Part shown: positions 45,726-54,253 of the stretch, piece after piece
Layout of the letters: every line of letters begins with the position of its first letter
Numbering within the stretch: position 1 is the stretch's first letter
Assembly (NCBI GenBank): GCA_964503965.1
Contig: CAZDCK010000002.1
Coordinates: 62,001 to 126,000, forward strand
From: Eutrophocola sp964503965
Lineage (GTDB): Bacteria; Pseudomonadota; Gammaproteobacteria; Pseudomonadales; Pseudohongiellaceae
Direction of reading: 5' to 3'
Length of the DNA stretch: 64,000 bases
Translations under genes and position numbers: made by a program
Notes under the pieces: model-generated
Seen by the model: the letters and a program-made list of their open reading frames with translations, nothing else
What the model was told of the DNA's origin: nothing
Database searches by the model: none

Positions 45726-46268
45726 ATGAAAAATACCATTAGCCTGACCCTGGCTGCTCTCCTGATTTTGCCTGCGACCCATGCACAGGAGCTTATGACA
45801 CCAGCTCCGCTCGTTCCAGCTGTAGATCAGCATGCCCTACTGGAAAGTGATGACCCGAAACTCAGGCGCAACAAGAAGCATGTGTGGGACTTCTGGCGTA
45901 TCGTCTATGAAGGCGGACATATGGAATTCGTGGAAGACTACATGACCGAGCGCTATATACAGCATAATCCGAATGTAGGATCAGGCCGCGATCTCTTTGT
46001 TACCACCATTGGGGCTGCCCGCCCGCCAAGGGCTGTCAAAGACACCTCGGACTTTCCTATCATCGACATCATTGCCGAAGGCAACATGGTGGTGGTGATG
46101 TGGGCCCGAAAGGTCAGGGACAGGGAGAACCCGGATGAAATCTATAACATGACCTGGTTTGACGTTTTTCGCCTGGATCCGGTCAGCGGCAAAATTGATG
46201 AGCACTGGGACTCCTCCGAACGCTGGGGCAGCGAAGGCCGGCCGCCTGGTGCTGATTTTTTTCCCTGA
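45726..46268 (+). CDS. Exported SnoaL-like (NTF2-fold) protein, copy 2
   Basis: The 180-residue protein has a signal peptide ending THAQEL (about residue 20) and a SnoaL-like domain. It shares with the copy at 27064 the stretches RYIQHNPNVGSG and MTWFDVFRLDPVSGKIDEHWD. The conserved histidines in YIQHNP and DEHWD could be functional, but no reaction is known. It lies 71 bp before the quinoprotein-cytochrome gene and is likely co-transcribed with it. Confidence 0.8.
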   Translation: MKNTISLTLAALLILPATHAQELMTPAPLVPAVDQHALLESDDPKLRRNKKHVWDFWRIVYEGGHMEFVEDYMTERYIQHNPNVGSGRDLFVTTIGAARPPRAVKDTSDFPIIDIIAEGNMVVVMWARKVRDRENPDEIYNMTWFDVFRLDPVSGKIDEHWDSSERWGSEGRPPGADFFP

Positions 46269-46339
46269 AGTACTGTTTCACAGAGATTAAAGTGCCTGAA
46301 AACCCGATCACAAAACACCACCTCAAAAGCCAGGATTTT

Positions 46340-48439
46340 ATGAATATTCCCTATCACTTGTTCATGCGCATGGCAGCCTTCACGCTGCTCTTCGGCTTTT
46401 TCAGTAATACACTGGCCCAGGGCAATGTTACACACGAACGTCTGATGGATGAGGAGGATGGCAAAAACTGGCTGTCATGGGGTCGCACTTACAAAGAGCA
46501 GCGCTTCAGCCCCCTCAACCAGATCAATGAAAACAACGTGAGTGATCTGGGTCTGGCCTGGCATTTTGACCTGGATACCTTCCGTGGCGTGGAAGGTACA
46601 CCTATTGTGGTTGATGGGGTCATGTATCTTACCAGCGCCTGGACCCTGACTTATGCCCTGGATGCAAAAACCGGGGAACTGCTCTGGCAATATGACCCTG
46701 AAACGCCCAGGGAATGGGGACGTTACGCCTGCTGCGGACCAGTAAGCCGTGGCCTTGCAGTGTGGGAAGGCAAAGTCATCATCGGCACGCTTGATGGACG
46801 CCTGATCGCGCTTGATGCCGGCACAGGAGAAGAAGTCTGGGTAGCACAGACTACAGATCATGAGTGGCCTTATACCATTACCGGTGCTCCCCGTGTCTTT
46901 GACGGCACAGTCGTGGTCGGCAATGGTGGTGCGGACTTTGGCGTTCGTGGGTTTGTGTCAGCCTGGGATGCCGATACCGGTGAATTCAAGTGGCGCTTCT
47001 ATACCGTGCCCGGCAATCCTGAAGAAGGCTTTGAAAATGAGGCCATGCGTATGGCCGCAGAAACCTGGAATGGAGAGTGGTGGACCTTGGGCGGCGGAGG
47101 GACAGTCTGGGATTCCATTGTCTATGATCCGGAACTGAATCTTGTCTACATTGGAACCGGTAATGGTTCACCTCTTGCTGCAGAATTCCGCAGCCCAGGC
47201 GGTGGTGACAACCTGTTCCTTGCCTCCATCGTTGCCCTGGATGCTGATACAGGCGACTATGTTTGGCATTATCAGGAAGTGCCCGGTGAAAAATGGGACT
47301 ACACGGCCACACAGCCCATGATGCTGGCCGAACTTGAGCTTTATGGTGAAACCCGAAAGGTCATCATGCAGGCGCCCAAGAACGGGTTTTTCTATATCCT
47401 CGACCGCTCCACTGGTGAATTACTCTCCGCCCGAGAGTTTGTACCAAACACCTGGGCAAGTCACATCGATATGCTTACTGGTCGCCCTGTCATCAATCCT
47501 GATGCGGATTTCGGCACCGAAACCGCCCTCTTTAATCCGGGTCCCGGTGGCGGTCATAACTGGGAACCCATGTCCTACAGTCCCCTCACGGGCCTGGTGT
47601 ATTACACCGTGCAGGAAGACTGGATTGCCCTGTCAGTGGCTCGAGAATTCACCCCGAAAAAATTTCGTTCGAATCCAGCCTGGGGGTTTGAGACCAACCC
47701 GGAGCGCCGCGCTGAACAGGCCCGTCTGATGAATGAACGTCGCAGTGCCTGGCTGACGGCCTGGGATCCGGTTCGCCAACAGGAAGCCTGGCGCGTACCC
47801 CACTCCGATGTAGGCTCAGGCGGTACGTTGGCGACAGCTGGCAACCTGGTGGCACAGGGCAGCATTGACAGGGATTTTGTTATTTATCGCGCTACTGATG
47901 GTGAAAAGTTATGGAGTATGCCTATCCAGACCGTGGCCCTGGCTGGCCCGATCAGTTATGAAGTGGATGGCGAACAGTATATTGCCGTTAATGCTGGCTG
48001 GGGTGGAGGTCGGGCCATTGTGGCACGGGCATCAGGGAATAATTTCCAGATCAGCCCTGCGCGCATGCTGGTTTTTAAACTGGGTGGCACTGATCAACTC
48101 CCTCCCCTGGAGACACTGAGCATCTCCATGCCGCCGCAGCCTCCGGCACTGACTGCAACAGAACAGGAAGTATCCATGGGTGCCCAGCTATTTAATGAAA
48201 CCTGTGCCCGTTGCCATGGCCAGGATGCTGTTGGTGGCCAAAAAGACCTCCGCTTCATGTCCATCGACACGCACAATGAATTCAACACCATTGTGCTGGA
48301 AGGGACTCTGGTCGAAAAAGGGATGGCTGCTTTTGCCGACATTCTCGATGAAGGCGATGTCAATGCCATCCATGCTTACCTCATTGCGCGGGCAAACGAG
48401 AGCTGGGGCATACTGCAGGAAGAGGCTGAACAGGAATAA
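46340..48439 (+). CDS. PQQ-type quinoprotein dehydrogenase fused to cytochrome c
   Basis: This 699-residue exported quinohaemoprotein has a signal peptide ending NTLAQ, an eight-bladed PQQ propeller and a C-terminal cytochrome c domain with CARCH at about residues 622-626. It keeps the vicinal disulfide pair (YACCGPVSRG, Cys131-Cys132) and the catalytic motif EKWDYTATQ. That layout matches type II alcohol dehydrogenases, which pass electrons to their own haem. The ATG at 46340 starts the signal peptide; an in-frame GTG at 46292 would add 16 hydrophilic residues. The substrate is unknown. Confidence 0.9.
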   Translation: MNIPYHLFMRMAAFTLLFGFFSNTLAQGNVTHERLMDEEDGKNWLSWGRTYKEQRFSPLNQINENNVSDLGLAWHFDLDTFRGVEGTPIVVDGVMYLTSAWTLTYALDAKTGELLWQYDPETPREWGRYACCGPVSRGLAVWEGKVIIGTLDGRLIALDAGTGEEVWVAQTTDHEWPYTITGAPRVFDGTVVVGNGGADFGVRGFVSAWDADTGEFKWRFYTVPGNPEEGFENEAMRMAAETWNGEWWTLGGGGTVWDSIVYDPELNLVYIGTGNGSPLAAEFRSPGGGDNLFLASIVALDADTGDYVWHYQEVPGEKWDYTATQPMMLAELELYGETRKVIMQAPKNGFFYILDRSTGELLSAREFVPNTWASHIDMLTGRPVINPDADFGTETALFNPGPGGGHNWEPMSYSPLTGLVYYTVQEDWIALSVAREFTPKKFRSNPAWGFETNPERRAEQARLMNERRSAWLTAWDPVRQQEAWRVPHSDVGSGGTLATAGNLVAQGSIDRDFVIYRATDGEKLWSMPIQTVALAGPISYEVDGEQYIAVNAGWGGGRAIVARASGNNFQISPARMLVFKLGGTDQLPPLETLSISMPPQPPALTATEQEVSMGAQLFNETCARCHGQDAVGGQKDLRFMSIDTHNEFNTIVLEGTLVEKGMAAFADILDEGDVNAIHAYLIARANESWGILQEEAEQE

Positions 48440-48535
48440 CGGCTGGCCTTGACTGTCTTCGAGCAGGATTCTGATTCGGTGCTAGACTGTGAAGCACAGG
48501 CAATATTTATACGACCATGACATTGGATAGTTCCC

Positions 48536-49108
48536 TTGTCACCACTCCAGGGAGGGTTTGAGATTACTGAATTACTGGTACTAACGGGACCTGAATCCTG
48601 TGGCAAAACAACTCTGGCAGAGAGGCTGTCCAGATCCCTGGGGGCGCCACTTGTACCGGAAGTTGCCAGAGATTATCTTGTCCATAAAATGGATAACGAC
48701 AGCCATTTTCAGTACGACGAAAAAGATCTCCTGAAAATCGCCAGGCAACAAGTTGATGCCGAATCCAGAAGTCTGGTCTCTTCCCCCGATATCCTGGTCT
48801 GTGATACTGATTTGCTCGTGCTGATTGTCTGGAGTGAAGTCCGCTTTGGTTTTTGCCACTCCTGGATTCTCAACTCCTTTGACAGTCTTTTGGAAAGTCA
48901 CAATCGCCATTACCTCTTATGTGATACAGATGTACCCTGGGAGCACGACCCGCTGAGGGAATCTGCAGACAGCCGGGAAGAGCTGTTCCAGTTATATATC
49001 CAGAAACTGGATCATTATGGCCTTAAATATGATGTTGTGAGTGGAACTGAAACTCAGCGGGAAGCCAGGGCCATCAATCTCATCCAGAAAAAAATTACTA
49101 CGCACTAA
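48536..49108 (+). CDS. NadR-like AAA ATPase/kinase
   Basis: The product of up to 190 residues begins with a P-loop LLVLTGPESCGKTTLAERLSR and continues PLVPEVARDYL, closely resembling the C-terminal kinase domain of NadR (ribosylnicotinamide kinase, AAA_28). No adenylyltransferase domain is present. It could phosphorylate nicotinamide riboside or another small molecule. The start is uncertain. The longest frame begins with a TTG at 48536 that has no ribosome site. GGGAGG at 48559-48564 lies the right distance ahead of an ATT codon near 48572. It stands about 110 bp upstream of a thiamine riboswitch on the same strand. Confidence 0.75.
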   Translation: MSPLQGGFEITELLVLTGPESCGKTTLAERLSRSLGAPLVPEVARDYLVHKMDNDSHFQYDEKDLLKIARQQVDAESRSLVSSPDILVCDTDLLVLIVWSEVRFGFCHSWILNSFDSLLESHNRHYLLCDTDVPWEHDPLRESADSREELFQLYIQKLDHYGLKYDVVSGTETQREARAINLIQKKITTH

Positions 49109-49216
49109 ACTCTTTAAAACCTTCATTTCACGTTATCGTTCTATCATGGACGATGACAGGCAGCTGTTGTCACCAGGTTACTTGTAATAAGGCAAACACT
49201 GTATTAAAGTCCGCAC

Positions 49217-49293
49217 TTTCCTAGGGGGTGGCTTCGGCCTGAGATCAAACCCTTTGAACCTGAACCGGTTAATACTGGCGGAGGAATAGGAAG
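49217..49293 (+). promoter_or_regulatory. TPP (THI-box) riboswitch
   Basis: The aptamer has every hallmark of the thiamine pyrophosphate riboswitch. P1 is formed by TTCCTA (49218-49223) with TAGGAA (49287-49292). GGGGGTGGC is followed by CTGAGATCAAACCC (the pyrimidine-sensor helix arm), then GAACCTGAACCGGTTAAT and ACTGGCGGAGG (the pyrophosphate-sensor arm). It lies about 90 nt ahead of the TonB-dependent receptor ATG and predicts repression of that gene when TPP is abundant. Confidence 0.93.
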
Positions 49294-49330
49294 CGAAACC
49301 ATTCGTTGTTTCGACTCTTGTCACTGTCTT

Positions 49331-49380
49331 AATACTGCCTTACCAGTATTACTCCGGATTCACCATTGATGAAGCGGAGT
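49331..49380 (+). promoter_or_regulatory. Riboswitch expression platform with SD-sequestering hairpin
   Basis: Two hairpins lie between the aptamer and the receptor start: AATACTG 49331-49337 with CAGTATT 49344-49350, and ACTCCG 49351-49356 with CGGAGT 49375-49380. The second buries the GGAG ribosome site that precedes the ATG at 49386. The aptamer stretch TAATACTGG (49270-49278) is fully complementary to CCAGTATTA (49343-49351), giving a competing pairing. This fits translational control; which state is on is inferred. Confidence 0.6.
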
Positions 49381-49385
49381 GTTCC

Positions 49386-51455
49386 ATGTTTTCTCGAGTT
49401 AATATCCTTCCACTCATTGCGGCCTCTACGATATCCCTGGCTACAAACTCACTCTTTGCACAGCCTCTGATGGAAGAAATTGTCGTGACAGCTGACTACC
49501 GCCAGGCCAGTGTTGACGACATAGCGGCCAGCGTCACGGTCATCGGGGATGATGTCCTCCAGTCCAGGAATGCCCAGCACCTTGAAGATGTCCTCCTCAA
49601 CGCACCCAATGTGAATTTTTCATCCGGCGCATCCCGCGCCCGTTTTATCCAGGTACGGGGCATTGGAGAACGTGGCCAGTTTTCTGAACCCCTTAACCCC
49701 TCTGTAGGGATGCTGATCGATGGTGTGGATTTCTCGGGAATAGGCACGGCTGCGATGTTGTATGACATGGAACAGGTTGAAATCCTGCTCGGTCCACAAG
49801 GTACTCGTTATGGTTCCAATGCCCTGGCCGGCCTGATCAATCTGAGAACAAAAGCTCCGACTGAAACACTGTCCTACGGTGTGCAGCTTCAGGCAGCAAA
49901 CAAGGACGAGCAAGGTATTGCCGGATATGTTTCAGGTCCGGCAACAGACGACCTGTTTTACCGTCTCTCCTTCCAGGAACTGCAAAGTGATGGCCTGGGG
50001 CATAACCGCTTTCTTGATCGGCCCACCAATCAGCGTCGGGAAACGACTTTACGTGGCAAGTTCCGCTGGTTAATGACAGAGACGGAAACATTGGATTTCA
50101 CAGCCTCATTGATCGACATGGACAATGGTTATGATGTTTTCTCCCTGGATAATGTTCGGGATACCCTTTCCGACGCCCCAGGTTTTGACAAGCAGGACTC
50201 AAAACTTGCCAGCCTGAATTTCTCATCCAGCCGATTTGAGAATTTCACCCTGGAATTGCAGGGGGGCTTTGCACTGTCCGATATTGCCTATGGCTATGAT
50301 GAAGACTGGGTTTATACAGGTTTTCATCCATGGGAATACTCCTCAACGGATCATTACTTCCGGGACCGGGAAACAATCAGTGGTGAAATCAGATTCGTAT
50401 CCACTGAGAAAGGAGCCCTGTTCAATGGACGGACTGATTGGGTAGCCGGGCTGTATTCCCTCCATCAGGATGTAGATCTGGCACGCAACTATACGTTTCT
50501 CCCTACCGTGTTTACCAGCCGCTATATCGTTGACCGCTTTGCCATCTATGCTGAAATCAACAGCGCCCTGACTGACGCCCTGACGCTGGACATTGGATTA
50601 CGATCTGAGCGATTCAGCGCCGAATACAATGACAGCAGTCTGCTGGATTTCTCACCGGATGATGATCTGTTCGGTGGCAAAATCGGTCTGAGCTACAGCC
50701 TCGACAATGGCACGCTTATCTATCTGACGGCCGCCAGAGGCTATAAAAGTGGCGGTTTCAATACTGATGGCAGCCTGGACGCCGATCTGAGGGAATTTGA
50801 TGCTGAAACACTATGGAATTATGAAGCCGGCATCAAAGGCCGCTTTTTTGATGAAACACTTCAGCTGCGGGCAGCACTTTTTGTCATGGACAGGAACGAT
50901 GTACAGATTAGCAGCTCAACCGTTCGAGAACGCAATGATGGCAGCTCAGAGTTTATCGACTTTATAGGTAATGCCGCAGCAGGCAGTAACCGTGGCGTGG
51001 AGTTGAATGCCGAGTGGATCCCGGTTGATCACTTACAGGTTTACGGTTCCCTTGGTTTGCTCGATTCCGAATATGAAAATTTCTTCAATTCTGCTGGCGA
51101 CAATCTTGATGGTCGTGAGCAGGCCCACGCACCGGGCTGGCAGTTCACACTTGGCAGCCGTTTCAACCTGACATCAGCAATGAGTCTGGATATCAACCTG
51201 CAGGGCCGGGACAGTTTTTATTTTTCCGACAGTCATAGTATTCGTTCAGACAGTTATACCCTCCTCAATGCCAGCCTTTCCTATTCAGGCAATAACATGT
51301 CGGTCACTTTGTGGGGTAGAAATCTCACCGATAACGATTATTTTGTCCGTGGGTTCTATTTCGGCAATGATCCAAGAGATGGATATACGGCAAAGGGATA
51401 CACACAACTCGGTGAACCAGCAAGATTTGGTGTCACAGTCAATATGGATTTCTAG
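49386..51455 (+). CDS. TonB-dependent outer-membrane receptor, thiamine-regulated
   Basis: The 689-residue protein has a signal peptide ending SLFAQ, a TonB box EEIVVTA at about residues 30-36, and a plug domain (SVTVIGDDVLQSRNAQHLEDVLLNAPNVN, QVEILLGPQGTRYGSNALAG). A 22-strand barrel ends in the aromatic VNMDF. It should import a scarce solute using TonB energy. The TPP riboswitch directly upstream makes thiamine or a thiamine precursor the best candidate substrate, as proposed for riboswitch-linked receptors elsewhere. No inner-membrane thiamine transporter or thi gene lies in this window. Confidence 0.9.
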   Translation: MFSRVNILPLIAASTISLATNSLFAQPLMEEIVVTADYRQASVDDIAASVTVIGDDVLQSRNAQHLEDVLLNAPNVNFSSGASRARFIQVRGIGERGQFSEPLNPSVGMLIDGVDFSGIGTAAMLYDMEQVEILLGPQGTRYGSNALAGLINLRTKAPTETLSYGVQLQAANKDEQGIAGYVSGPATDDLFYRLSFQELQSDGLGHNRFLDRPTNQRRETTLRGKFRWLMTETETLDFTASLIDMDNGYDVFSLDNVRDTLSDAPGFDKQDSKLASLNFSSSRFENFTLELQGGFALSDIAYGYDEDWVYTGFHPWEYSSTDHYFRDRETISGEIRFVSTEKGALFNGRTDWVAGLYSLHQDVDLARNYTFLPTVFTSRYIVDRFAIYAEINSALTDALTLDIGLRSERFSAEYNDSSLLDFSPDDDLFGGKIGLSYSLDNGTLIYLTAARGYKSGGFNTDGSLDADLREFDAETLWNYEAGIKGRFFDETLQLRAALFVMDRNDVQISSSTVRERNDGSSEFIDFIGNAAAGSNRGVELNAEWIPVDHLQVYGSLGLLDSEYENFFNSAGDNLDGREQAHAPGWQFTLGSRFNLTSAMSLDINLQGRDSFYFSDSHSIRSDSYTLLNASLSYSGNNMSVTLWGRNLTDNDYFVRGFYFGNDPRDGYTAKGYTQLGEPARFGVTVNMDF

Positions 51456-51496
51456 TCAGTCCCTGTTAAACCGGATTAATGAAGACTGATTAAGAC

Positions 51497-51526
51497 AAAA
51501 AAAGGCCCGCATTTAGCGGGCCTTTT
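51497..51526. terminator. Terminator between the receptor and the aminotransferase
   Basis: AAAAGGCCCGC (51500-51510), loop ATTTA, GCGGGCCTTTT (51516-51526) form a strong hairpin with A and T tracts on either side. It serves both convergent genes. Confidence 0.92.
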
Positions 51527-51544
51527 CAATTTCCCCGAAAGGAA

Positions 51545-52735
51545 TCACAATACCCTGGCTATACTCTGGGCCAGATAGCCAATGTTGGCATTGTTGATGC
51601 CGGCTACATTGATTCTGGAAGACCCTACCAGGTAAATACTGTACTCGTGAATCAGGGTTTCTACCTGCTCCTTGCTCAGACCGAGGAATGAAAACAGCCC
51701 TTTCTCATTCTGGATGAAGGAGAAATCTTTATCTACACCAGTTTCCCTGAGTTTCTCAACAAGCATTCGGCGCAAACCATTCACACGATCACGCATTTCG
51801 GTCAGTTCCTCATTCCATTCCCTTGTCAGCTTTTCATCGTCCAGAATACTGGCCACCACGAAAGCACCATGTGCCGGTGGTACTGAATAGATCTGGCGAG
51901 CCGTGGCAACTATCTGGCTGCTGACAGCGGCGCATACATCACGGTTGGACGTGATCACAATCACAGCCCCTACCCTGTCACGGTATAGTCCGAAGTTTTT
52001 GGAAAAGGAAGAACAGATGACCACTTCAGGAAGTCGTTCTGCCATCAGCCGTAAACCATAAGCATCTTCATCGAGGCCATCCCCAAGACCCTGGTAAGCC
52101 AGGTCGATAAAGGGAGTAAATCCATTCTGGAGTGCCAGTTCCGTAACCGCTTCCCACTGGCTTGCATTGAGGTCGGCACCACAGGGGTTATGACAACATC
52201 CGTGGAGAAGAACGAGGTCACCTTTGCCAGCCCCCTTGAGCGTTTCCATCATGGCATCAAAATCAAGGCTATGGGTTGCATAGTCATAATAGGGATATTC
52301 CACCAGCGTCAGGCCTGAAGAAGTCAACAAGGGTACATGATTTGCCCAGGTCGGGTTACTGACATAGATCCTGCTGCCCGGGGCGTTGTTGTTGATGAAT
52401 TCCGCCGCAAGACGCAGGGAGCCTGAACCACCCGGGGCCAGGGTACAGCTGACCCGTCCATCACGTAATGCCGGATGTGCATTACCCAGGATCAGTTCAC
52501 TGGTGTACTTGATATAGAGCTCAGGTCCGGCCTGGGCGATATAGGCCTTTGAATCTTCCTCATCACACTTCAGACGTTCAGCTGTTTTTACCGCTTTCAT
52601 CACCGGGCAGTTGCCGGCTTCGTCTTTATAGACGCCGACGCCAAGGTCAATCTTGTTCGGGTTGGTATCCTTTTTACACATCCCGGCCAGACTCAGGATA
52701 GGATCAGGTGGACGGGCTTCAATTGCATCAAACAT
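51545..52735 (-). CDS. Aromatic/aspartate aminotransferase (class I, TyrB/AspC type)
   Basis: This PLP enzyme of 396 residues moves amino groups between aspartate or aromatic amino acids and 2-oxoglutarate. It starts MFDAIEARPPDPILSL and has the cofactor lysine in SSFSKNFGLYRDRVGA, HGCCHNPCGADL and the C-terminal SSRINVAGINN arginine motif. Length is the same as E. coli AspC (396) and TyrB (397). The two cannot be told apart reliably from sequence alone, so no symbol is given. Confidence 0.92.
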   Translation of the reverse strand: MFDAIEARPPDPILSLAGMCKKDTNPNKIDLGVGVYKDEAGNCPVMKAVKTAERLKCDEEDSKAYIAQAGPELYIKYTSELILGNAHPALRDGRVSCTLAPGGSGSLRLAAEFINNNAPGSRIYVSNPTWANHVPLLTSSGLTLVEYPYYDYATHSLDFDAMMETLKGAGKGDLVLLHGCCHNPCGADLNASQWEAVTELALQNGFTPFIDLAYQGLGDGLDEDAYGLRLMAERLPEVVICSSFSKNFGLYRDRVGAVIVITSNRDVCAAVSSQIVATARQIYSVPPAHGAFVVASILDDEKLTREWNEELTEMRDRVNGLRRMLVEKLRETGVDKDFSFIQNEKGLFSFLGLSKEQVETLIHEYSIYLVGSSRINVAGINNANIGYLAQSIARVL

Positions 52736-52827
52736 AGCGGTTTCCGTGGAATATACAGGTTACGTATCACCAAAAATTGGCGCCGCCGATTATATCAGGA
52801 AGTTTTTACCCAGGTGCACAATATCCG

Positions 52828-53427
52828 CTAAATAGCACCGAGTTTTTGTAATTCCTGTTGAATCACCCGAGCCATTTCACTGTACCCGGTTGCATTCGGA
52901 TGCACAGCATCCGACTTCATGGACGGACTCGAAAGCACATCCGAAATGAGATCGGGGATGAAGGCAACACCGGTAGCTTCAGCCACCTCCGCATAGACAG
53001 CTTCACTGCTGAGGAAGATACCGGGAGCCGGGACACCCAGCATCAATACCTCTATCCCTCTGTCCTTGGCCATGGTTATCATGGCCACCAGGTTATTTTC
53101 CAACTGGGTTACCGGCTTTTTCCGTAACAGGTCATTGCCGCCGTGGCACAGAATCAACAGTTCCGGATTATGCCTGTCCAGAAGCCCAGCAAGGCGCTGG
53201 CGTCCTTCGTTGCTCTCTTCCCCGGAAATACCGGCATTGATTACCTGACGACTGATGAGACTGGACAACTGCGCCGGGTAACTGTTCCCGGCACTGGCTC
53301 CATAACCAGCTGTGAGACTATCGCCAAAGGCAAGTACTGTTGCATTACTGTCCAGTGGTGTGAGGGCGGCATCTTCGCCGCACCCGGTTGTAATCAGGAA
53401 TAAAACTATTAACAGGCATTTTTTCAT
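52828..53427 (-). CDS. SGNH/GDSL esterase lipoprotein (TesA/arylesterase-like)
   Basis: The 199-residue protein has a lipobox (LITTGCG, Cys16) and the SGNH blocks: FGDSLTAGYG with Ser37, the NAGISGEES block II, GGND with its Asn, and DAVHPN with the Asp/His pair. It should hydrolyse small esters or thioesters at the membrane. E. coli TesA has a cleaved signal in place of a lipid anchor. It overlaps the next gene upstream by 4 bp. Confidence 0.9.
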   Translation of the reverse strand: MKKCLLIVLFLITTGCGEDAALTPLDSNATVLAFGDSLTAGYGASAGNSYPAQLSSLISRQVINAGISGEESNEGRQRLAGLLDRHNPELLILCHGGNDLLRKKPVTQLENNLVAMITMAKDRGIEVLMLGVPAPGIFLSSEAVYAEVAEATGVAFIPDLISDVLSSPSMKSDAVHPNATGYSEMARVIQQELQKLGAI

Positions 53428-53990
53428 GATTCTCCCCCATGAACCAGAAGCCCCCTGGCCTCGTCATAACTTAAACCACGAATACCAGCCATTTCCATCG
53501 ATATCCCCAGGCTCTTACCAAGGATAAATGCCAGTAAACGGCTGTTGTAGCCCATGGACCCCTCAAATACCGGCAGGACATCCTCAACACATTTGGCATT
53601 TTCCAACGCTTCCTGAAGAATTTCCTGCTCCCGGGTGATCTCAGCCATAAATACCTTGTCATGTTCCATGGCAGGATCCAGTGCCATGGACCAGGTTCTG
53701 TCATCATGCAGTTCGCACTCTCCGATATACCGTCCCCGGTAAGGTGTGCACCATTCTTCAGGCCCCACCATCAGTAGCTTGTAACGACCCTCTGTCTGGT
53801 AAAGATAATAGGATTTACCGGCAACCGGGTTAAACCGTATGTCACTTTTGAGCACGAACATGGAGGTAAAGAGTTCCATTTCTACCTGATCAATTTTTTT
53901 GGGTGGGAGCAGCTTGTCCAGCCGATGGTTATCCAGGGTCTGGAGAATCGGGACAAGGCCTTTACCTTGGGGATTGGGGTTCTCGGGCAT
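53424..53990 (-). CDS. Conserved protein of unknown function (DUF2452-like)
   Basis: The 188-residue soluble protein begins MPENPNPQGKGLVPILQTL, a start I associate with the DUF2452 family. It has no signal peptide or membrane helix. The central part holds YYLYQTEGRYKLLMVGPEEW and the last third is helical. The start of the GDSL lipoprotein gene overlaps its stop by 4 bp (ATGA), so the two are probably co-expressed. The function is unknown. Confidence 0.65.
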   Translation of the reverse strand: MPENPNPQGKGLVPILQTLDNHRLDKLLPPKKIDQVEMELFTSMFVLKSDIRFNPVAGKSYYLYQTEGRYKLLMVGPEEWCTPYRGRYIGECELHDDRTWSMALDPAMEHDKVFMAEITREQEILQEALENAKCVEDVLPVFEGSMGYNSRLLAFILGKSLGISMEMAGIRGLSYDEARGLLVHGGES

Positions 53991-54253
53991 AGGGAAAGTA
54001 TAGCGTAATAGTGTGTTTAAAATAGATGGGAAACAAGCAAGGAGATACAGGGATACAAACTGGTTTTCCAGGTGTAGGACCTTACCCGCGCAAGGTCTGG
54101 ATCATTAATCTTTTATCCTTTATCTGGGGAAATTGTCGGAATGCAGGCTACTGCCTTGCATCCCTATATTCTTTTATCGTTATTCCCTTTATCGATCGTC
54201 TTTATTCCTATATCTTTCTGTTCGTAACAAACTCCTAACCAGATTACTTTTCT

